Of a stretch of DNA of 64,000 nt, positions 1-9,503 are shown in pieces. Below the pieces are notes generated by a model. That model did no database searches, was not told where the DNA came from, and worked only from the letters and a program-made list of their open reading frames with translations. Within the stretch, counting starts at the first letter, position 1, and every line of letters starts with the position of its first letter. The stretch is taken from NCBI GenBank assembly GCA_903824185.1, contig CAIJVU010000079.1, positions 1-64,000 of the forward strand, given 5' to 3'. The position numbers were made by a program, and so were the translations under genes. This DNA comes from an uncultured Hyphomicrobiales bacterium. Lineage in GTDB: Bacteria; Pseudomonadota; Alphaproteobacteria; Rhizobiales; Beijerinckiaceae.

Positions 1-120
1 CGTCATTGCGAGCCGTCGCAGACGGCGTGGCAATCCATGCCTCTCCCTCACCATCAAAGCGCGGTGTTTTCTTCTGGATTGCTTCGCGCCACGCTTCGCT
101 CGCTCTCGCAATGACGCAGC
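1..120. repeat. Palindromic intergenic repeat, copy A
   Basis: The element opens with cgtcattgcgagc and closes with its near inverse complement gctcgctctcgcaatgacg. Inner arms gcgtggcaatcca and tggattgcttcgcgccacgc also pair, so the whole unit can fold into a long imperfect hairpin. It is almost identical to the copy at 283-400, including the central segment around accatcaaagcgcggtgttt. This is the general form of dispersed extragenic palindromes in alphaproteobacterial genomes. No open frame or transposase is associated with it. Confidence 0.8.
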
Positions 121-204
121 GAGGGTGTGGTAAAGCGTGAGGTCCAAGCGTAAGGCCTATTGGCCGGTCGCTTGATAAAAAGCGTGAAGCCCAATCATTT
201 CCCG

Positions 205-242
205 CGTCATTGCGAGCAGCTGCAAGCCGCGCGGCAATCCAC
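205..242. repeat. Palindromic intergenic repeat, copy B (left arm only)
   Basis: This matches the first 38 bases or so of copies A and C (cgtcattgcgagc, then a variable GC-rich arm, then ggcaatccac). It lacks the central segment and the right arm. It is probably a deleted or half-size member of the same family. Confidence 0.7.
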
Positions 243-282
243 TCTTCCATATAACGCAATCAACATCCTAACCCTTACTCCG

Positions 283-400
283 CGTCATTGCGAGCGGCTG
301 TAAGCCGCGTGGCAATCCATGCCTATCCCTCACCATCAAAGCGCGGTGTTTCTTCTGGATTGCTTCGCGCCACGCTTCGCTCGCGCTCGCAATGACGCAG
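283..400. repeat. Palindromic intergenic repeat, copy C
   Basis: This is a full-length copy, close to identical with copy A: same left arm, same central region, same right arm ending in gcaatgacg. Together the three copies fill most of the gene-free first 494 bases. From 401 to 494 I see nothing else recognisable. Confidence 0.8.
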
Positions 401-494
401 GGGGGAACTTTATGCGATGCGCGGGCTCAAGCAATGACGAGGGAGGTGGTGATACAAACTGACTTAAATCGACCGCCCAACAGTCTCAACGCCG

Positions 495-1196
495 CTAATT
501 GCCCGACACCAGACTTGCGCCGATATTGATCGTCAAAGCCAGCACGGCCGTGTTGAACATAAAGGCGATGATCCCCTGCACCATGGTGACCTGTCGCATA
601 GGCCGCGACAAAGTGTTGACATCGGCGGTTGCAGCCGCGCAGGCAATCACAAACGAATAATACATGAAGTCGCTGTAATCGGGTTCGCGCTCACCGGGGA
701 AGGACAATCCACCGGCATCCGTGCCGTCCACCTGCCGATAATAAAGCGAGGCATAATGCAAGGCAAAACCGGCATGGGTGAAGGCCCATGAGACCCCCAC
801 CGTCAAGCCTGTCAGGCCCAGATGCAACAATGGATAAGGTTCGGATTTCAAATTCGCCAATTCCATGAAGATGGCGGCAAAACTCGCCACCGCACCCAAA
901 ACCGTAATCGCCAGAATGGCAAAATCACCGGCATCGTAATGGGCAGCGCGGCGGCGGCAATGCGCGACATCCGCATGATAAGTGGACAAAAACACCATGC
1001 TCAAAAACAACACCGCCGTCACATCCCATCCGAGCAACAGACGCGTGCCCATGCGCCAGACATCAGGCAGGAAAGCATAGGCGATCCCCCCGACAACACT
1101 GCAGATAAACAGGCCGTGCCGCGATTGCACGCCCCGCCAGACACGTTTGGAATGGGCAATGGTGGGGTGGGCACTAGGGGGATGGCTCTGTGTCAT
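495..1196 (-). CDS. DUF1345 family integral membrane protein
   Basis: The product is a 233-residue inner-membrane protein of unknown function. About six hydrophobic segments are visible (roughly residues 28-45, 54-72, 92-112, 122-140, 178-196 and 206-228). The conserved DUF1345 stretch PDYSDFMYYSFVIA lies near residues 172-185. I start it at 1196 because this ATG overlaps the TGA of the upstream prenyl synthase gene (ATGA), which indicates translational coupling; the frame could open 20 codons earlier but only inside that gene. The family assignment is firm. No biochemical role is known, and the coupling to isoprenoid synthesis may be incidental. Confidence 0.85.
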   Translation of the reverse strand: MTQSHPPSAHPTIAHSKRVWRGVQSRHGLFICSVVGGIAYAFLPDVWRMGTRLLLGWDVTAVLFLSMVFLSTYHADVAHCRRRAAHYDAGDFAILAITVLGAVASFAAIFMELANLKSEPYPLLHLGLTGLTVGVSWAFTHAGFALHYASLYYRQVDGTDAGGLSFPGEREPDYSDFMYYSFVIACAAATADVNTLSRPMRQVTMVQGIIAFMFNTAVLALTINIGASLVSGN

Positions 1197-2128
1197 GAGG
1201 ATCGGTTTCCTGCAAAATATAATCCGGCGCGCAACAGATCCGCCGCAGCGCCCCAAGACTGTAGGGCCTGCAACGCCTCGCTTGTCAAACGCGCAATCTC
1301 CGCCCGCGCGCCCTCGACCCCCAAAAGCTGCACCAAAGTGGCTTTGCCCGCCTCCGCATCTTTGCCGGTGGCCTTGCCAAGCGTTGCGGCATCCGCCTCG
1401 ACATCGAGCAGATCATCGGCGATTTGGAAAATCGCACCGAGATGGCGCGCATAAAGTTCCAGATCCGCCAACTGGTTTTGCGTGGCACCGGCCAGCCGCG
1501 CACCGGCCTCCACCGCATAGAGCAGCAAGGCGCCGGTTTTCATCATCTGCAATTGCCGCACAGCACCCGCATCCAAATGCAAGGGTTGGCCACCCGCCGT
1601 AAACCGCCCCTCAGCGGCGAGATCAAGGATTTGCCCGCCCACCATGCCGCCCTGCCCCGCAGCGCGCGCCAAACCACGGATCAGAGCAAGACGCAGCTCG
1701 GGATCGGGATGCACCGCCTCTTGCGAGAGCAGATCAAAGGCCATGGTCAACAGAGCATCGCCCGCCAAGATTGCGGTGGCCTCGTCATAGGCCCGATGCA
1801 CCGTGGGCTGGCCGCGCCTTAGATCATCATTGTCCATCGACGGCAGATCATCATGCACGAGCGAATAGCAATGCACACATTCAAGCGCCAGACCCGCGAT
1901 GAGCGGGTCTCCCGACTGGCCACCGCAGGCCTGATAGCTCGCTGTCAGCAAAAAGGGCCGCAGCCGCTTGCCCCCGTTCAGGGCGCCATGCCGCATGGCC
2001 GCCATCAGCCGTTCGGGCCGGATGATCTCCGCAGGCAGCGGTTTTTCGGTAAGGCAGGCCGACAGCGCCGCCTGAAAGCCTGAGGCGAACTGTTCCAGCT
2101 GGCTTAAAAATTCGGATGGGGACGTCAC
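1193..2128 (-). CDS. ispA: Farnesyl diphosphate synthase (polyprenyl synthetase family)
   Basis: This enzyme condenses IPP with DMAPP/GPP to make farnesyl diphosphate in the cytosol, feeding quinone, undecaprenyl and hopanoid synthesis. Both aspartate-rich motifs are present: the first at residues 93-98 (HDDLPSMDND) and the second at 238-242 (DDLLD). The GGKRLRP substrate-binding motif is near residue 52. I chose the GTG at 2128, giving 311 residues, typical for short-chain E-type synthases. An in-frame ATG at 2278 would add 50 residues with no family resemblance. A geranylgeranyl product cannot be excluded from sequence alone. The DUF1345 gene is coupled downstream. Confidence 0.88.
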   Translation of the reverse strand: MTSPSEFLSQLEQFASGFQAALSACLTEKPLPAEIIRPERLMAAMRHGALNGGKRLRPFLLTASYQACGGQSGDPLIAGLALECVHCYSLVHDDLPSMDNDDLRRGQPTVHRAYDEATAILAGDALLTMAFDLLSQEAVHPDPELRLALIRGLARAAGQGGMVGGQILDLAAEGRFTAGGQPLHLDAGAVRQLQMMKTGALLLYAVEAGARLAGATQNQLADLELYARHLGAIFQIADDLLDVEADAATLGKATGKDAEAGKATLVQLLGVEGARAEIARLTSEALQALQSWGAAADLLRAGLYFAGNRSS

Positions 2129-2325
2129 GCGGACCGGCCTTTCTGCTCGCCAATACGGGCCAAAAGTGCCTGCCCGATCAAGGTTTTTTTGACAAAATAG
2201 AGGAAAATTCAGGTTTAAACAGTCTATTTTGCCCTTCTTATAAAGAAGTTGCGGGAAGTGACTAGCAATTCCCCGCATCTGCCTGTATAGGAGCGCACTC
2301 AGATTTCAAGCATCCGGAGAGATCC

Positions 2326-2511
2326 ATGGCCGTTCCGAAACGAAAAACATCCCCGATGAAGCGCGGCTTCCGTCGTTCAGCCGACGCGTTGTCAGCCCCG
2401 ACCTATGTCGAAGACAAGGATTCGGGTGAATTACGTCGTCCCCACCACATCGACTTGAAGACCGGCATGTATCGCGGTCGTCAGGTTCTGAAGGTGAAGT
2501 CGGACGCCTGA
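2326..2511 (+). CDS. rpmF: 50S ribosomal protein L32
   Basis: This is a 61-residue large-subunit ribosomal protein. The N-terminus [18 protein letters not shown] is diagnostic for alphaproteobacterial L32, and there are no zinc-ribbon cysteines (the C-minus form). A ggagag Shine-Dalgarno sequence precedes the ATG. It is divergent from the prenyl synthase gene and is followed by a strong intrinsic terminator, so it is probably monocistronic. Confidence 0.97.
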   Translation: MAVPKRKTSPMKRGFRRSADALSAPTYVEDKDSGELRRPHHIDLKTGMYRGRQVLKVKSDA

Positions 2512-2580
2512 TCGGCGGTTTGACGCGGGGCTGGCTGTTTTAAGGCCCTTTGGCGGAAAAAACCCCAGGATGAGATAGAG

Positions 2581-2602
2581 GCGGCCTCTGGGCCGCTTTT
2601 TT
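2581..2602 (+). terminator. Intrinsic terminator of rpmF
   Basis: A six-base-pair all-GC stem (gcggcc/ggccgc) with loop tctg is followed directly by six T residues. It lies 70 bases beyond the rpmF stop. Confidence 0.85.
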
Positions 2603-2631
2603 CGTTGGGTTTGTTCCCGAGATAGACAAGA

Positions 2632-2656
2632 AAAAACCCGCTTAACGCGGGTTTTT
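2632..2656. terminator. Bidirectional terminator between rpmF and phaR
   Basis: The stem cccgc/gcggg with loop ttaac is flanked by A5 on the left and T5 on the right, so it can act in both directions. It lies 61 bases beyond the phaR stop on the minus strand and backs up the rpmF terminator on the plus strand. Confidence 0.75.
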
Positions 2657-2716
2657 GACCTCCTATCCCGATTATCCCAGATTTTCCCAGAAGGCCTCGG
2701 GGGTGGAAAACCCGCC

Positions 2717-3313
2717 TTAACGGGTCGAGATTTTTTCCAGCCGGCGCTGCAAATCGCTCAATTCCCGCTTCAAGGCATCGATGTCCTCCCCCTCAGGGGC
2801 GGGCTGGTCAGAGGCGGTTCCGGCCTCGGTTTGCCCGGTCGCAGGGTCGGTCATTCCGGGGGTGCCGGGCACAAAGGCATTGAAGAGCGAAAGCGAATTC
2901 CTGAACATTTCCATATTCTTATGGACCTGCTCCTGCGACATGCCAAAGCCCGGGAAGGCCGAGGCGAACTGATCGCGGAATTTTTGCTGGTTGTCGGTCA
3001 GCATCTTGATGGAATGTTCCAGATAGGTCGGCACCAGCGATTGCATGCTGTCGCCGTAAAAACTGATCAATTGCCGCAAAAACGTCACCGGCAGCAGGTT
3101 TTGCCCGCTTTTCCCTTCCTGATCAAAAATAATCTGCCCCAAAACGCTGCGGGTGATGTCCTCACCACTTTTGGCATCGGTGACCACAAATTCTTCCCCG
3201 CGTTTCACCATGCCCGCAAGATCATCAAGGGTCACATAGGTGCTGGTACCGGTATGGTAAAGCCGCCGATTGGCGTATTTTTTAATCGCAATTGGTGATT
3301 TTTTTGTTGTCAT
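2717..3313 (-). CDS. phaR: PHB synthesis repressor PhaR
   Basis: This DNA- and PHB-binding regulator senses polyhydroxybutyrate and represses phasin and PHB genes. The N-terminal DNA-binding domain is unmistakable: IKKYANRRLYHTGTSTYVTL lies at about residues 8-27 and is followed by the accumulation-regulator repeats. The C-terminal part is low-complexity and charged, ending in a short predicted coiled coil (LKRELSDLQRRLEKI). I start at 3313 rather than the in-frame ATG 30 bases upstream because the domain begins immediately after. Length is 198 residues, normal for the family. It is divergent from phaA, with 360 bases between. Confidence 0.92.
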   Translation of the reverse strand: MTTKKSPIAIKKYANRRLYHTGTSTYVTLDDLAGMVKRGEEFVVTDAKSGEDITRSVLGQIIFDQEGKSGQNLLPVTFLRQLISFYGDSMQSLVPTYLEHSIKMLTDNQQKFRDQFASAFPGFGMSQEQVHKNMEMFRNSLSLFNAFVPGTPGMTDPATGQTEAGTASDQPAPEGEDIDALKRELSDLQRRLEKISTR

Positions 3314-3486
3314 ATCAGTGCCACTCTTCTCTGCGGACCCCAAAACACGTCATCTGCACCGCATCCGGCCCAGACCCCGATCCTCGCCCTATCTGGCGAT
3401 AAAATTTACAAATGTGCAAGCCCTGCTTCATTATCAGCGATCTGCGTCTCGCGAAAGCACTACGACCAAAGGGGCAGCACCAAAGA

Positions 3487-3516
3487 TTGATATCCCTGCG
3501 GCTTTTCCCCTATTAT
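3487..3516 (+). promoter_or_regulatory. Candidate sigma-70 promoter of phaA
   Basis: ttgata at 3487-3492 and tattat at 3511-3516 are separated by 18 bases, a good match to the vegetative consensus. Transcription would begin near 3523 and leave a 5' untranslated leader of about 150 bases before phaA. The rest of the 3314-3673 phaR-phaA intergenic region shows no gene; any PhaR operator would be expected here, but I could not identify a clear one. Confidence 0.45.
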
Positions 3517-3673
3517 GGGTTGATGCTACAAAGCAGGGGAACTCGCAGGACTCTCTGGCCGTTGTTGGTCGGATCGGGCTTAGGGGTCATCTGTCAAAAC
3601 CGCGTGATATCTTTTTTGAACAATCAGGATAAACGCGGGAATCACACCGAGTTGTTTCAGGAGGAATGAAACC

Positions 3674-4852
<1,179 letters not shown>

Positions 4853-4860
4853 TCTCTAAA

Positions 4861-4891
4861 AAAGAAGCGGGTATAAAATATCCGCTTCTTT
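4861..4891 (+). terminator. Stem-loop between phaA and phaB
   Basis: A ten-base-pair stem aaagaagcgg/ccgcttcttt encloses an A+T-rich loop and starts eight bases after the phaA stop. The 3' side ends in ttt only, so it may be a partial terminator or an mRNA-stabilising hairpin that sets the phaA:phaB ratio. Confidence 0.55.
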
Positions 4892-4982
4892 CAAACTCTC
4901 ATCTCGTCAGAACAGCGTTTCTTGAAGATCATGAAGAAAGAGCAGGGAATTGCATCTTTCTCAAAAACAGGGAGGTTACACG

Positions 4983-5708
4983 ATGGCTCGTTTGGCTCTG
5001 GTTACAGGCGGAACTCGCGGCATTGGCGCGGCAATCAGCAAAGCACTGAAAGCAGCCGGTTATACGGTGGTTGCCAATTATGGCGGCAATGATGATGTGG
5101 CCAAAAAATTTACAGCGGAAACCGGCATTCCTGCCTATAAATGGGATGTGGGTGATTATGATGCCTGTGTTGCGGGCATCAAAGCCGTTGAAGCCGCGCA
5201 TGGACCTGTTGAAATTCTCGTGAACAATGCCGGTATTACCCGCGATGGCATGTTCCACAAAATGACAAAAGACCAATGGTCTGCTGTTATCCGCACCAAT
5301 CTCGACAGCCTCTTCAACATGACCCAACCTGTTTGGGAAGGCATGCGCAACCGCAGCTTTGGCCGCGTGATTGTGATCTCCTCGGTGAATGGCCAAAAAG
5401 GCCAAATGGGCCAAGTCAATTACTCCGCGGCGAAGGCAGGCGATTTGGGCTTTGTCAAAGCGCTGGCCCAAGAAGGGGCTGCCAAAGGCATTACCGTGAA
5501 TGCGATCTGCCCCGGCTATATTGGGACTGAAATGGTCATGGCCATTGACGAGAATGTTTTGAAGACCCGTATCCTGCCGCAAATTCCTGTTGGGCGTCTT
5601 GGCACGCCGGACGAAATCGGCCGTTGCGTGGCCTTCCTTGCCGCAGATGATGCAGGCTTTATCACAGGATCAACCTTGTCTGCCAATGGCGGACAAAACA
5701 TGGTCTAA
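4983..5708 (+). CDS. phaB: Acetoacetyl-CoA reductase
   Basis: This NADPH-dependent short-chain dehydrogenase reduces acetoacetyl-CoA to (R)-3-hydroxybutyryl-CoA for PHB synthase. The cofactor motif GGTRGIG is at residues 9-15, NNAG at 81-84, catalytic Ser134, and Tyr147-xxx-Lys151 (NYSAAKAG). I start at 4983 because a gggaggt Shine-Dalgarno sequence lies 7-12 bases upstream; the in-frame ATG at 4950 has none and adds no conserved sequence. It is 241 residues long, as usual. No PHB synthase gene (phaC) is present in this window. Confidence 0.95.
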   Translation: MARLALVTGGTRGIGAAISKALKAAGYTVVANYGGNDDVAKKFTAETGIPAYKWDVGDYDACVAGIKAVEAAHGPVEILVNNAGITRDGMFHKMTKDQWSAVIRTNLDSLFNMTQPVWEGMRNRSFGRVIVISSVNGQKGQMGQVNYSAAKAGDLGFVKALAQEGAAKGITVNAICPGYIGTEMVMAIDENVLKTRILPQIPVGRLGTPDEIGRCVAFLAADDAGFITGSTLSANGGQNMV

Positions 5709-5752
5709 GGCAAGCAATGGGCTTTGCCCTGCTTGTCTAACATCACACTTTT

Positions 5753-5782
5753 AAAAGAGCGCTTTCGCAGCGCTCTTTTTTT
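5753..5782 (+). terminator. Intrinsic terminator of phaAB
   Basis: The stem gagcgct/agcgctc with loop ttcgc is extended by A4/T4 pairs and followed by a run of seven T residues. It sits 45 bases beyond phaB. Confidence 0.88.
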
Positions 5783-5857
5783 ATTTTTCTCCTGCATGGT
5801 TTGTCGCCTTTTATTTTACTTGAAAAATTTCTTTGATCTGCGCATGGCTTCTTGACC

Positions 5858-6772
5858 ATGACAGCGCATAATGAACAGCCCTTGATCCAATCCCCTCAGA
5901 CACACCGGCTTGCAACGCTTGCCGGTTTTGCAGCTATCGGGCTGTGGTCAGCCTTGGCGCTGTTTACAGCACAGACAGGCGTGATCCCGCCTTTCCAGCT
6001 GGCATCCATGACCTTTTTGCTGGGAGGCCTTTCAGGGGCGCTGAGCTGGCTTTGGCGGCCACAGGCAATCAAGACATTGCGACAGCCTTTCAGGGTTTGG
6101 CTGATTGGGGTTGGCGGCTTGTTTGGCTATCATGCGCTTTATTTTGCGGCCCTGCGTTTAGCGCCGCCGGCTGAAGCAGGATTGATTTGCTATTTATGGC
6201 CTTTGTTGATCGTACTGGGTGCCGATCTGCTGCTCGACAAGCGTATCAGCCTGCCTACTCTCATTGGCGGGGGATTGGCTTTTGCCGGTCTTGTGACCTT
6301 GATGAGCGGCCAACCGATGTCATTGACCTTTGATGGCACAATCGTGACGGGTTATCTCTGTGCGCTGGCAGCAGCCTTTACTTGGGCTTTTTATTCACTC
6401 GCATCCAGCCGCATGGAGAGCGTACCGACCGATACGGTGACAGGCTTTTGCCTTGTGACATCTTTGCTGTCGCTTGCAGCCCATCTTTTGTTTGAAACAA
6501 CGATCTGGCCAGACACACCCATCCGCTGGCTTGCTCTCTTAGGCCTTGGCTTGGGGCCTGTGGGTGCCGCTTTTTATCTCTGGGATTACGGTATGAAATC
6601 CGGTGACATTCGCCAGATCGGTTTTGGCTCCTATGCCACGCCGGTTCTGTCAACAGGATTGCTGGTTTTAACGGGTGAGGCCAAAGCGACCCCTAGCCTC
6701 GCCTTCGCCTGTCTGCTGATTGCCGGCGGTGCAGCGCTGGCGCGCCTTTTACCCAAATCATCCAAAGGCTAA
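5858..6772 (+). CDS. EamA-family (DMT superfamily) metabolite exporter
   Basis: This 304-residue inner-membrane transporter carries two tandem EamA domains and about ten hydrophobic helices. The characteristic YLWPLLIVLGADLLLDKRIS at the end of the first repeat is visible. The substrate is not predictable; family members export amino acids, purines or other small metabolites. The ATG at 5858 follows a TTG in the same frame by two codons, and neither has a good Shine-Dalgarno sequence. The gene converges on the AroE-like gene with one base between stops. Confidence 0.82.
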   Translation: MTAHNEQPLIQSPQTHRLATLAGFAAIGLWSALALFTAQTGVIPPFQLASMTFLLGGLSGALSWLWRPQAIKTLRQPFRVWLIGVGGLFGYHALYFAALRLAPPAEAGLICYLWPLLIVLGADLLLDKRISLPTLIGGGLAFAGLVTLMSGQPMSLTFDGTIVTGYLCALAAAFTWAFYSLASSRMESVPTDTVTGFCLVTSLLSLAAHLLFETTIWPDTPIRWLALLGLGLGPVGAAFYLWDYGMKSGDIRQIGFGSYATPVLSTGLLVLTGEAKATPSLAFACLLIAGGAALARLLPKSSKG

Positions 6773-6773
6773 G

Positions 6774-7586
6774 TTATAGCGGCACTATTCCGAAATAATC
6801 CGTCATTTTGGATATTTGCCCCATCATCATTTCTCGCCCCCGCACAAGCGTGCACCCGGCTTCATGCGCTTTTTTGAGCAAGGGCGTGGTTTCTGGTTTG
6901 ACGATTGCATCAAAAACAACCAGCGCCGGATCAAAAGCGTTGACCGCAATCGGCAGACGCTCATCCTCAAGCATGCCAACCGGTGAAGCATTGAGCAAAA
7001 TATCAATGTCTTTCACGGTCGGCTCGGCTCGCTCGACTTGGATAGAGGGATCAACCGATTGGATTTTGCGCACCAATGTCAGAGCCCTGTCGACATCCAA
7101 ATCATAGAGCTGGATGGAGTGGGGGTTTTCATGGGCAATCGCAATGCCTATGGCTGAGCCCGCCCCGCCCGCACCGATCAGCATAATCCGCTTTCCTGCG
7201 AAGGAAAGGCCACGACGCCTGAACGCTTCAACACAGCCAAGGCCATCAAAAATATCGGCTTTCAATCCGCCTGCGCCGTTGCGAGCCAAAGCATTAATCG
7301 CACCCACAATTTGTGCATTGGAGCCGATCTCGTTCGCATAGGCCATGGCCCGCTGCTTATAGGGAATTGTGAAGATCAGACCATCCAGATTGGGCATCGC
7401 CATCAAGGCCGGAACTGTCCGATCAAACTCATCGGGCAGAACATGGAAGGGAACCAAAAGTGCATCGGCGCCCCGTGCCTTGAAACTGGCGGTGAACAAT
7501 TCAGGGGAGCGGACTTGCGCGATTGGGTGGCCAATAATGGCATAGAGTCTGGTGTGTCCAGACACATAGTCCACTTCATGGATCAT
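6774..7586 (-). CDS. Shikimate dehydrogenase-family oxidoreductase (AroE-like)
   Basis: This 270-residue protein has the AroE two-domain fold: an N-terminal substrate domain with the TIPYK segment (catalytic Lys conserved) and a Rossmann domain with GAGGAGSAI and a late NASPVG motif. The usual shikimate-binding signature (two serines and a conserved Asn around GxPIxHSxSPxxHN) reads GHPIAQVRSPELFTASF here, so several substrate residues differ. I infer a quinate/shikimate-like paralog, perhaps catabolic, rather than the biosynthetic AroE. The ATG at 7586 has an aaaggg Shine-Dalgarno sequence. It lies 16 bases downstream of the GNAT gene, probably in one operon. Confidence 0.75.
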   Translation of the reverse strand: MIHEVDYVSGHTRLYAIIGHPIAQVRSPELFTASFKARGADALLVPFHVLPDEFDRTVPALMAMPNLDGLIFTIPYKQRAMAYANEIGSNAQIVGAINALARNGAGGLKADIFDGLGCVEAFRRRGLSFAGKRIMLIGAGGAGSAIGIAIAHENPHSIQLYDLDVDRALTLVRKIQSVDPSIQVERAEPTVKDIDILLNASPVGMLEDERLPIAVNAFDPALVVFDAIVKPETTPLLKKAHEAGCTLVRGREMMMGQISKMTDYFGIVPL

Positions 7587-7602
7587 GGCTGAGCCCTTTT
7601 TA

Positions 7603-8388
7603 TCAATCCGCGGTCTCGTCTTTGACAAAATAGGTGTAACCGTAAAGCGTTTTAAACCCCATGGAGCGATACAGCGAGCGCGCCGCGATATTATCGGCGA
7701 CAACCTGCAAATAAGCCCGCATGGCCCCTTGCTGCCGCCCCCAATGCAACAGGCTTTGCACGATACGATGCGCATAGCCCTGACGGCGTGCTGAAGGCGC
7801 CGTGGCAATTTGAAAAACCCCCATCAGGCCATTGCGGACCACCGAGCGCCCCAACGACACGACCTCACCGTCAACGGTTAAGGCCGCCAAACACATGTCA
7901 CCCTGCACATGCGACAGCATGGAGTCGATGACATCGTGTTCGGCGTCCCCCATTTGCGTGAGACGTGCATAATGGGTCAGCCATTGTGAATGGGGAGGCG
8001 CGGTCAACCTGACCGCGGGGTCAGCCTCTGCCACGCCGCCCAAAGGCAAGATTTTAACAAGGGTCGTGTCCTTTTGCACAAAGCCTTCATCCGCGAGCGA
8101 GGCCAGATCCTCTTCCTGAAAAGCCGGTGTCACACGCACCGTGCACGCCACTTGCCGCTCGCGGCACAGTCTGCGCGCAACAGACAAAGTTTGTGTAAAG
8201 CGCCCTTTGACCGGCTCTAGAGGCGTCAGTGAATTCACCCGACGTGATTTGGACGCGGGCGCAAACCGACATTCCCAACCATTGAGAGACACCACTTCAG
8301 GGGCAGGCCAAGCGCCCGATGAATGGCGTTCAATCGCCAGCAACAAAGCCTGATCGCCACCTTGTATCTGCAAAAGATCGCTCGTCAT
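7603..8388 (-). CDS. GNAT family N-acetyltransferase
   Basis: The C-terminal half (about residues 140-255) is a GNAT domain: the acetyl-CoA loop reads ATAPSARRQGYAHRIV, and the following strand-helix segment is NIAARSLYRSMGFKTLYGYTYF. The N-terminal 130 residues are a second, weakly similar GNAT-like half, as seen in several alphaproteobacterial acetyltransferases of 250-260 residues. The acceptor substrate is unknown. It lies between msrA upstream and the AroE-like gene downstream, on the same strand. Confidence 0.8.
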   Translation of the reverse strand: MTSDLLQIQGGDQALLLAIERHSSGAWPAPEVVSLNGWECRFAPASKSRRVNSLTPLEPVKGRFTQTLSVARRLCRERQVACTVRVTPAFQEEDLASLADEGFVQKDTTLVKILPLGGVAEADPAVRLTAPPHSQWLTHYARLTQMGDAEHDVIDSMLSHVQGDMCLAALTVDGEVVSLGRSVVRNGLMGVFQIATAPSARRQGYAHRIVQSLLHWGRQQGAMRAYLQVVADNIAARSLYRSMGFKTLYGYTYFVKDETAD

Positions 8389-8431
8389 CGACAGTTTGGC
8401 CTTCTCATCAAAAACCGTGGGTCAAAGAGGC

Positions 8432-8447
8432 AATGGCCTTGGCCATT
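8432..8447 (-). terminator. Stem-loop downstream of msrA
   Basis: The palindrome aatggc-cttg-gccatt lies in the 62-base gap between the msrA stop and the GNAT start. On the minus strand it is followed by a broken T run (tttgacccacggttttt). It may attenuate read-through from msrA, but the stem is short. Confidence 0.3.
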
Positions 8448-8450
8448 CCC

Positions 8451-9098
8451 TCAAACCTCTAAGCCTATGGGACAGCCGACTCCTGTCCCGCCGAGACCGC
8501 AATAGCCGCGCGGGTTCTTGGCAAGATATTGTTGATGTTCCTCTTCGGCAAAATAAAAAACACGCCCTGATGCGATATCGGTGGTGATCGCCTCATATCC
8601 CGCTTTGGCAAGCACCTGCCCATAAAGGCGGGCGCTGGCCTTGGCCTGAGACAGCAAGGTCTCGTCATCAACATAAATCGTTGAGCGATATTGCGTGCCG
8701 ACATCATTGCCCTGGCGCATGCCTTGGGTGGGATCATGCTTTTCCCAAAAAATCCGCAACAAATCCTGAAATTGGATTTTTTCCGGAATAAAAACCACCA
8801 AGACGACCTCGGCATGACCCGTCAAACCGGAACAGACCTCTTCATAGGTTGGGTTTTTGGTAAAGCCGCCCGCATAGCCCGCAGCCGTGGTGAGAACGCC
8901 CGGCAGCCCCCAGAAAGCGCGCTCCGCCCCCCAGAAACAGCCCATTCCGAACAAAACCTGCTGAGAGCCTGCGGGGTAAGGGGGCAGCATCGGGCTCGGC
9001 AGCACATAATGACGCCCCGATATGGCCAAAGCCGTGGTCCGACCGGGCAAGGCCTCCGTTTCCGCAGGCAAAGGCTTGGCTTTTTTCCAAAATGGCAT
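8451..9098 (-). CDS. msrA: Peptide methionine-(S)-S-oxide reductase
   Basis: It repairs oxidised methionine using thioredoxin. The catalytic motif GCFWG is present with Cys54, and the resolving cysteines are Cys200 and Cys209 in the C-terminal glycine-rich tail. Glu/Tyr active-site neighbours lie in [15 protein letters not shown]. The 215-residue length, with about 45 residues before the MsrA core, is typical of the alphaproteobacterial form. It is the first gene of a minus-strand group with GNAT and the AroE-like gene. Confidence 0.95.
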   Translation of the reverse strand: MPFWKKAKPLPAETEALPGRTTALAISGRHYVLPSPMLPPYPAGSQQVLFGMGCFWGAERAFWGLPGVLTTAAGYAGGFTKNPTYEEVCSGLTGHAEVVLVVFIPEKIQFQDLLRIFWEKHDPTQGMRQGNDVGTQYRSTIYVDDETLLSQAKASARLYGQVLAKAGYEAITTDIASGRVFYFAEEEHQQYLAKNPRGYCGLGGTGVGCPIGLEV

Positions 9099-9377
9099 CG
9101 TGAAAGCTCCAAAAAAGAGGAATAGGACAAGTTCACGCGTAAAAACGGCAAAAACAAGACACGCTACACAGGCTGTTGATGCGCAGACTAGAGTAAAACG
9201 GACAAAAAAATAAGGCTCCCTTCGCCAAAAAGAACCCGCGCCAGGAAAAAGGCTTGCAAGCCTCTCTATGCTGATTATAAAGGCAGCCGAGCGCCCAACC
9301 AGCGTTCAAGGGTTTTGGGCATTTCGTGTGCGTCGGACCAAAGAATGGTGATGGACACAAACCACCCATTCTTGTTT
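9099..9377. other. Gene-free stretch upstream of tRNA-Ser
   Basis: About 280 bases separate msrA from the duplicated tRNA segment. Short frames exist on both strands but none has a ribosome-binding site or recognisable product. It should contain the msrA promoter and the tRNA promoter, neither of which I could assign. Confidence 0.5.
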
Positions 9378-9440
9378 CAAGGCTTCGCGTGCGCCTTAAG
9401 CACCAAAACGAAAGGGGTGGCCGAGTGGTTGAAGGCGCAC
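9378..9440 (+). repeat. Partial duplicate of the tRNA-Ser 5' half and its leader
   Basis: This segment repeats 9472-9533 with one substitution and one inserted A: the leader ggcttcgcgtgcgccttaag and the tRNA 5' part ggggtggccgagtggttgaa both recur about 94 bases apart. The upstream copy diverges at the anticodon stem (gcgcac, then caggtcgcc) and has no anticodon, T-arm or CCA end. It is therefore a tRNA remnant or a tandem-duplication scar, not a gene. Confidence 0.85.
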
Positions 9441-9503
9441 CAGGTCGCCTTTAAGGCGACCGCCTCAAACCAAAGGCTTCGCGTGCGCCTTAAGCACCAA
9501 AAC

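Noticed and set aside
1-400. CRISPR array
   Set aside because: The repeats are long, palindromic and unevenly spaced, one is truncated, there are no regular spacers and no cas genes are nearby.
2189-2220. Promoter for rpmF (ttgaca followed by an A+T-rich hexamer)
   Set aside because: The -35 is perfect, but no acceptable -10 lies at 16-18 bases; the closest A+T hexamer is at 19.
2129-2278. N-terminal extension of the farnesyl diphosphate synthase, or a small upstream xseB gene
   Set aside because: The 50 codons show no similarity to prenyl synthases or to exonuclease VII small subunit; the GTG at 2128 fits family length.
3344-3480. PhaR operator of the CTGC-n-GCAG kind upstream of phaR/phaA
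   Set aside because: Only an imperfect ctgc-acc-gcat was found near 3353; too short and degenerate to call.
9411-9470. A second tRNA-Ser gene
   Set aside because: Only the acceptor 5' strand and D-arm are present; there is no anticodon loop, T-arm or CCA end before the next copy begins.
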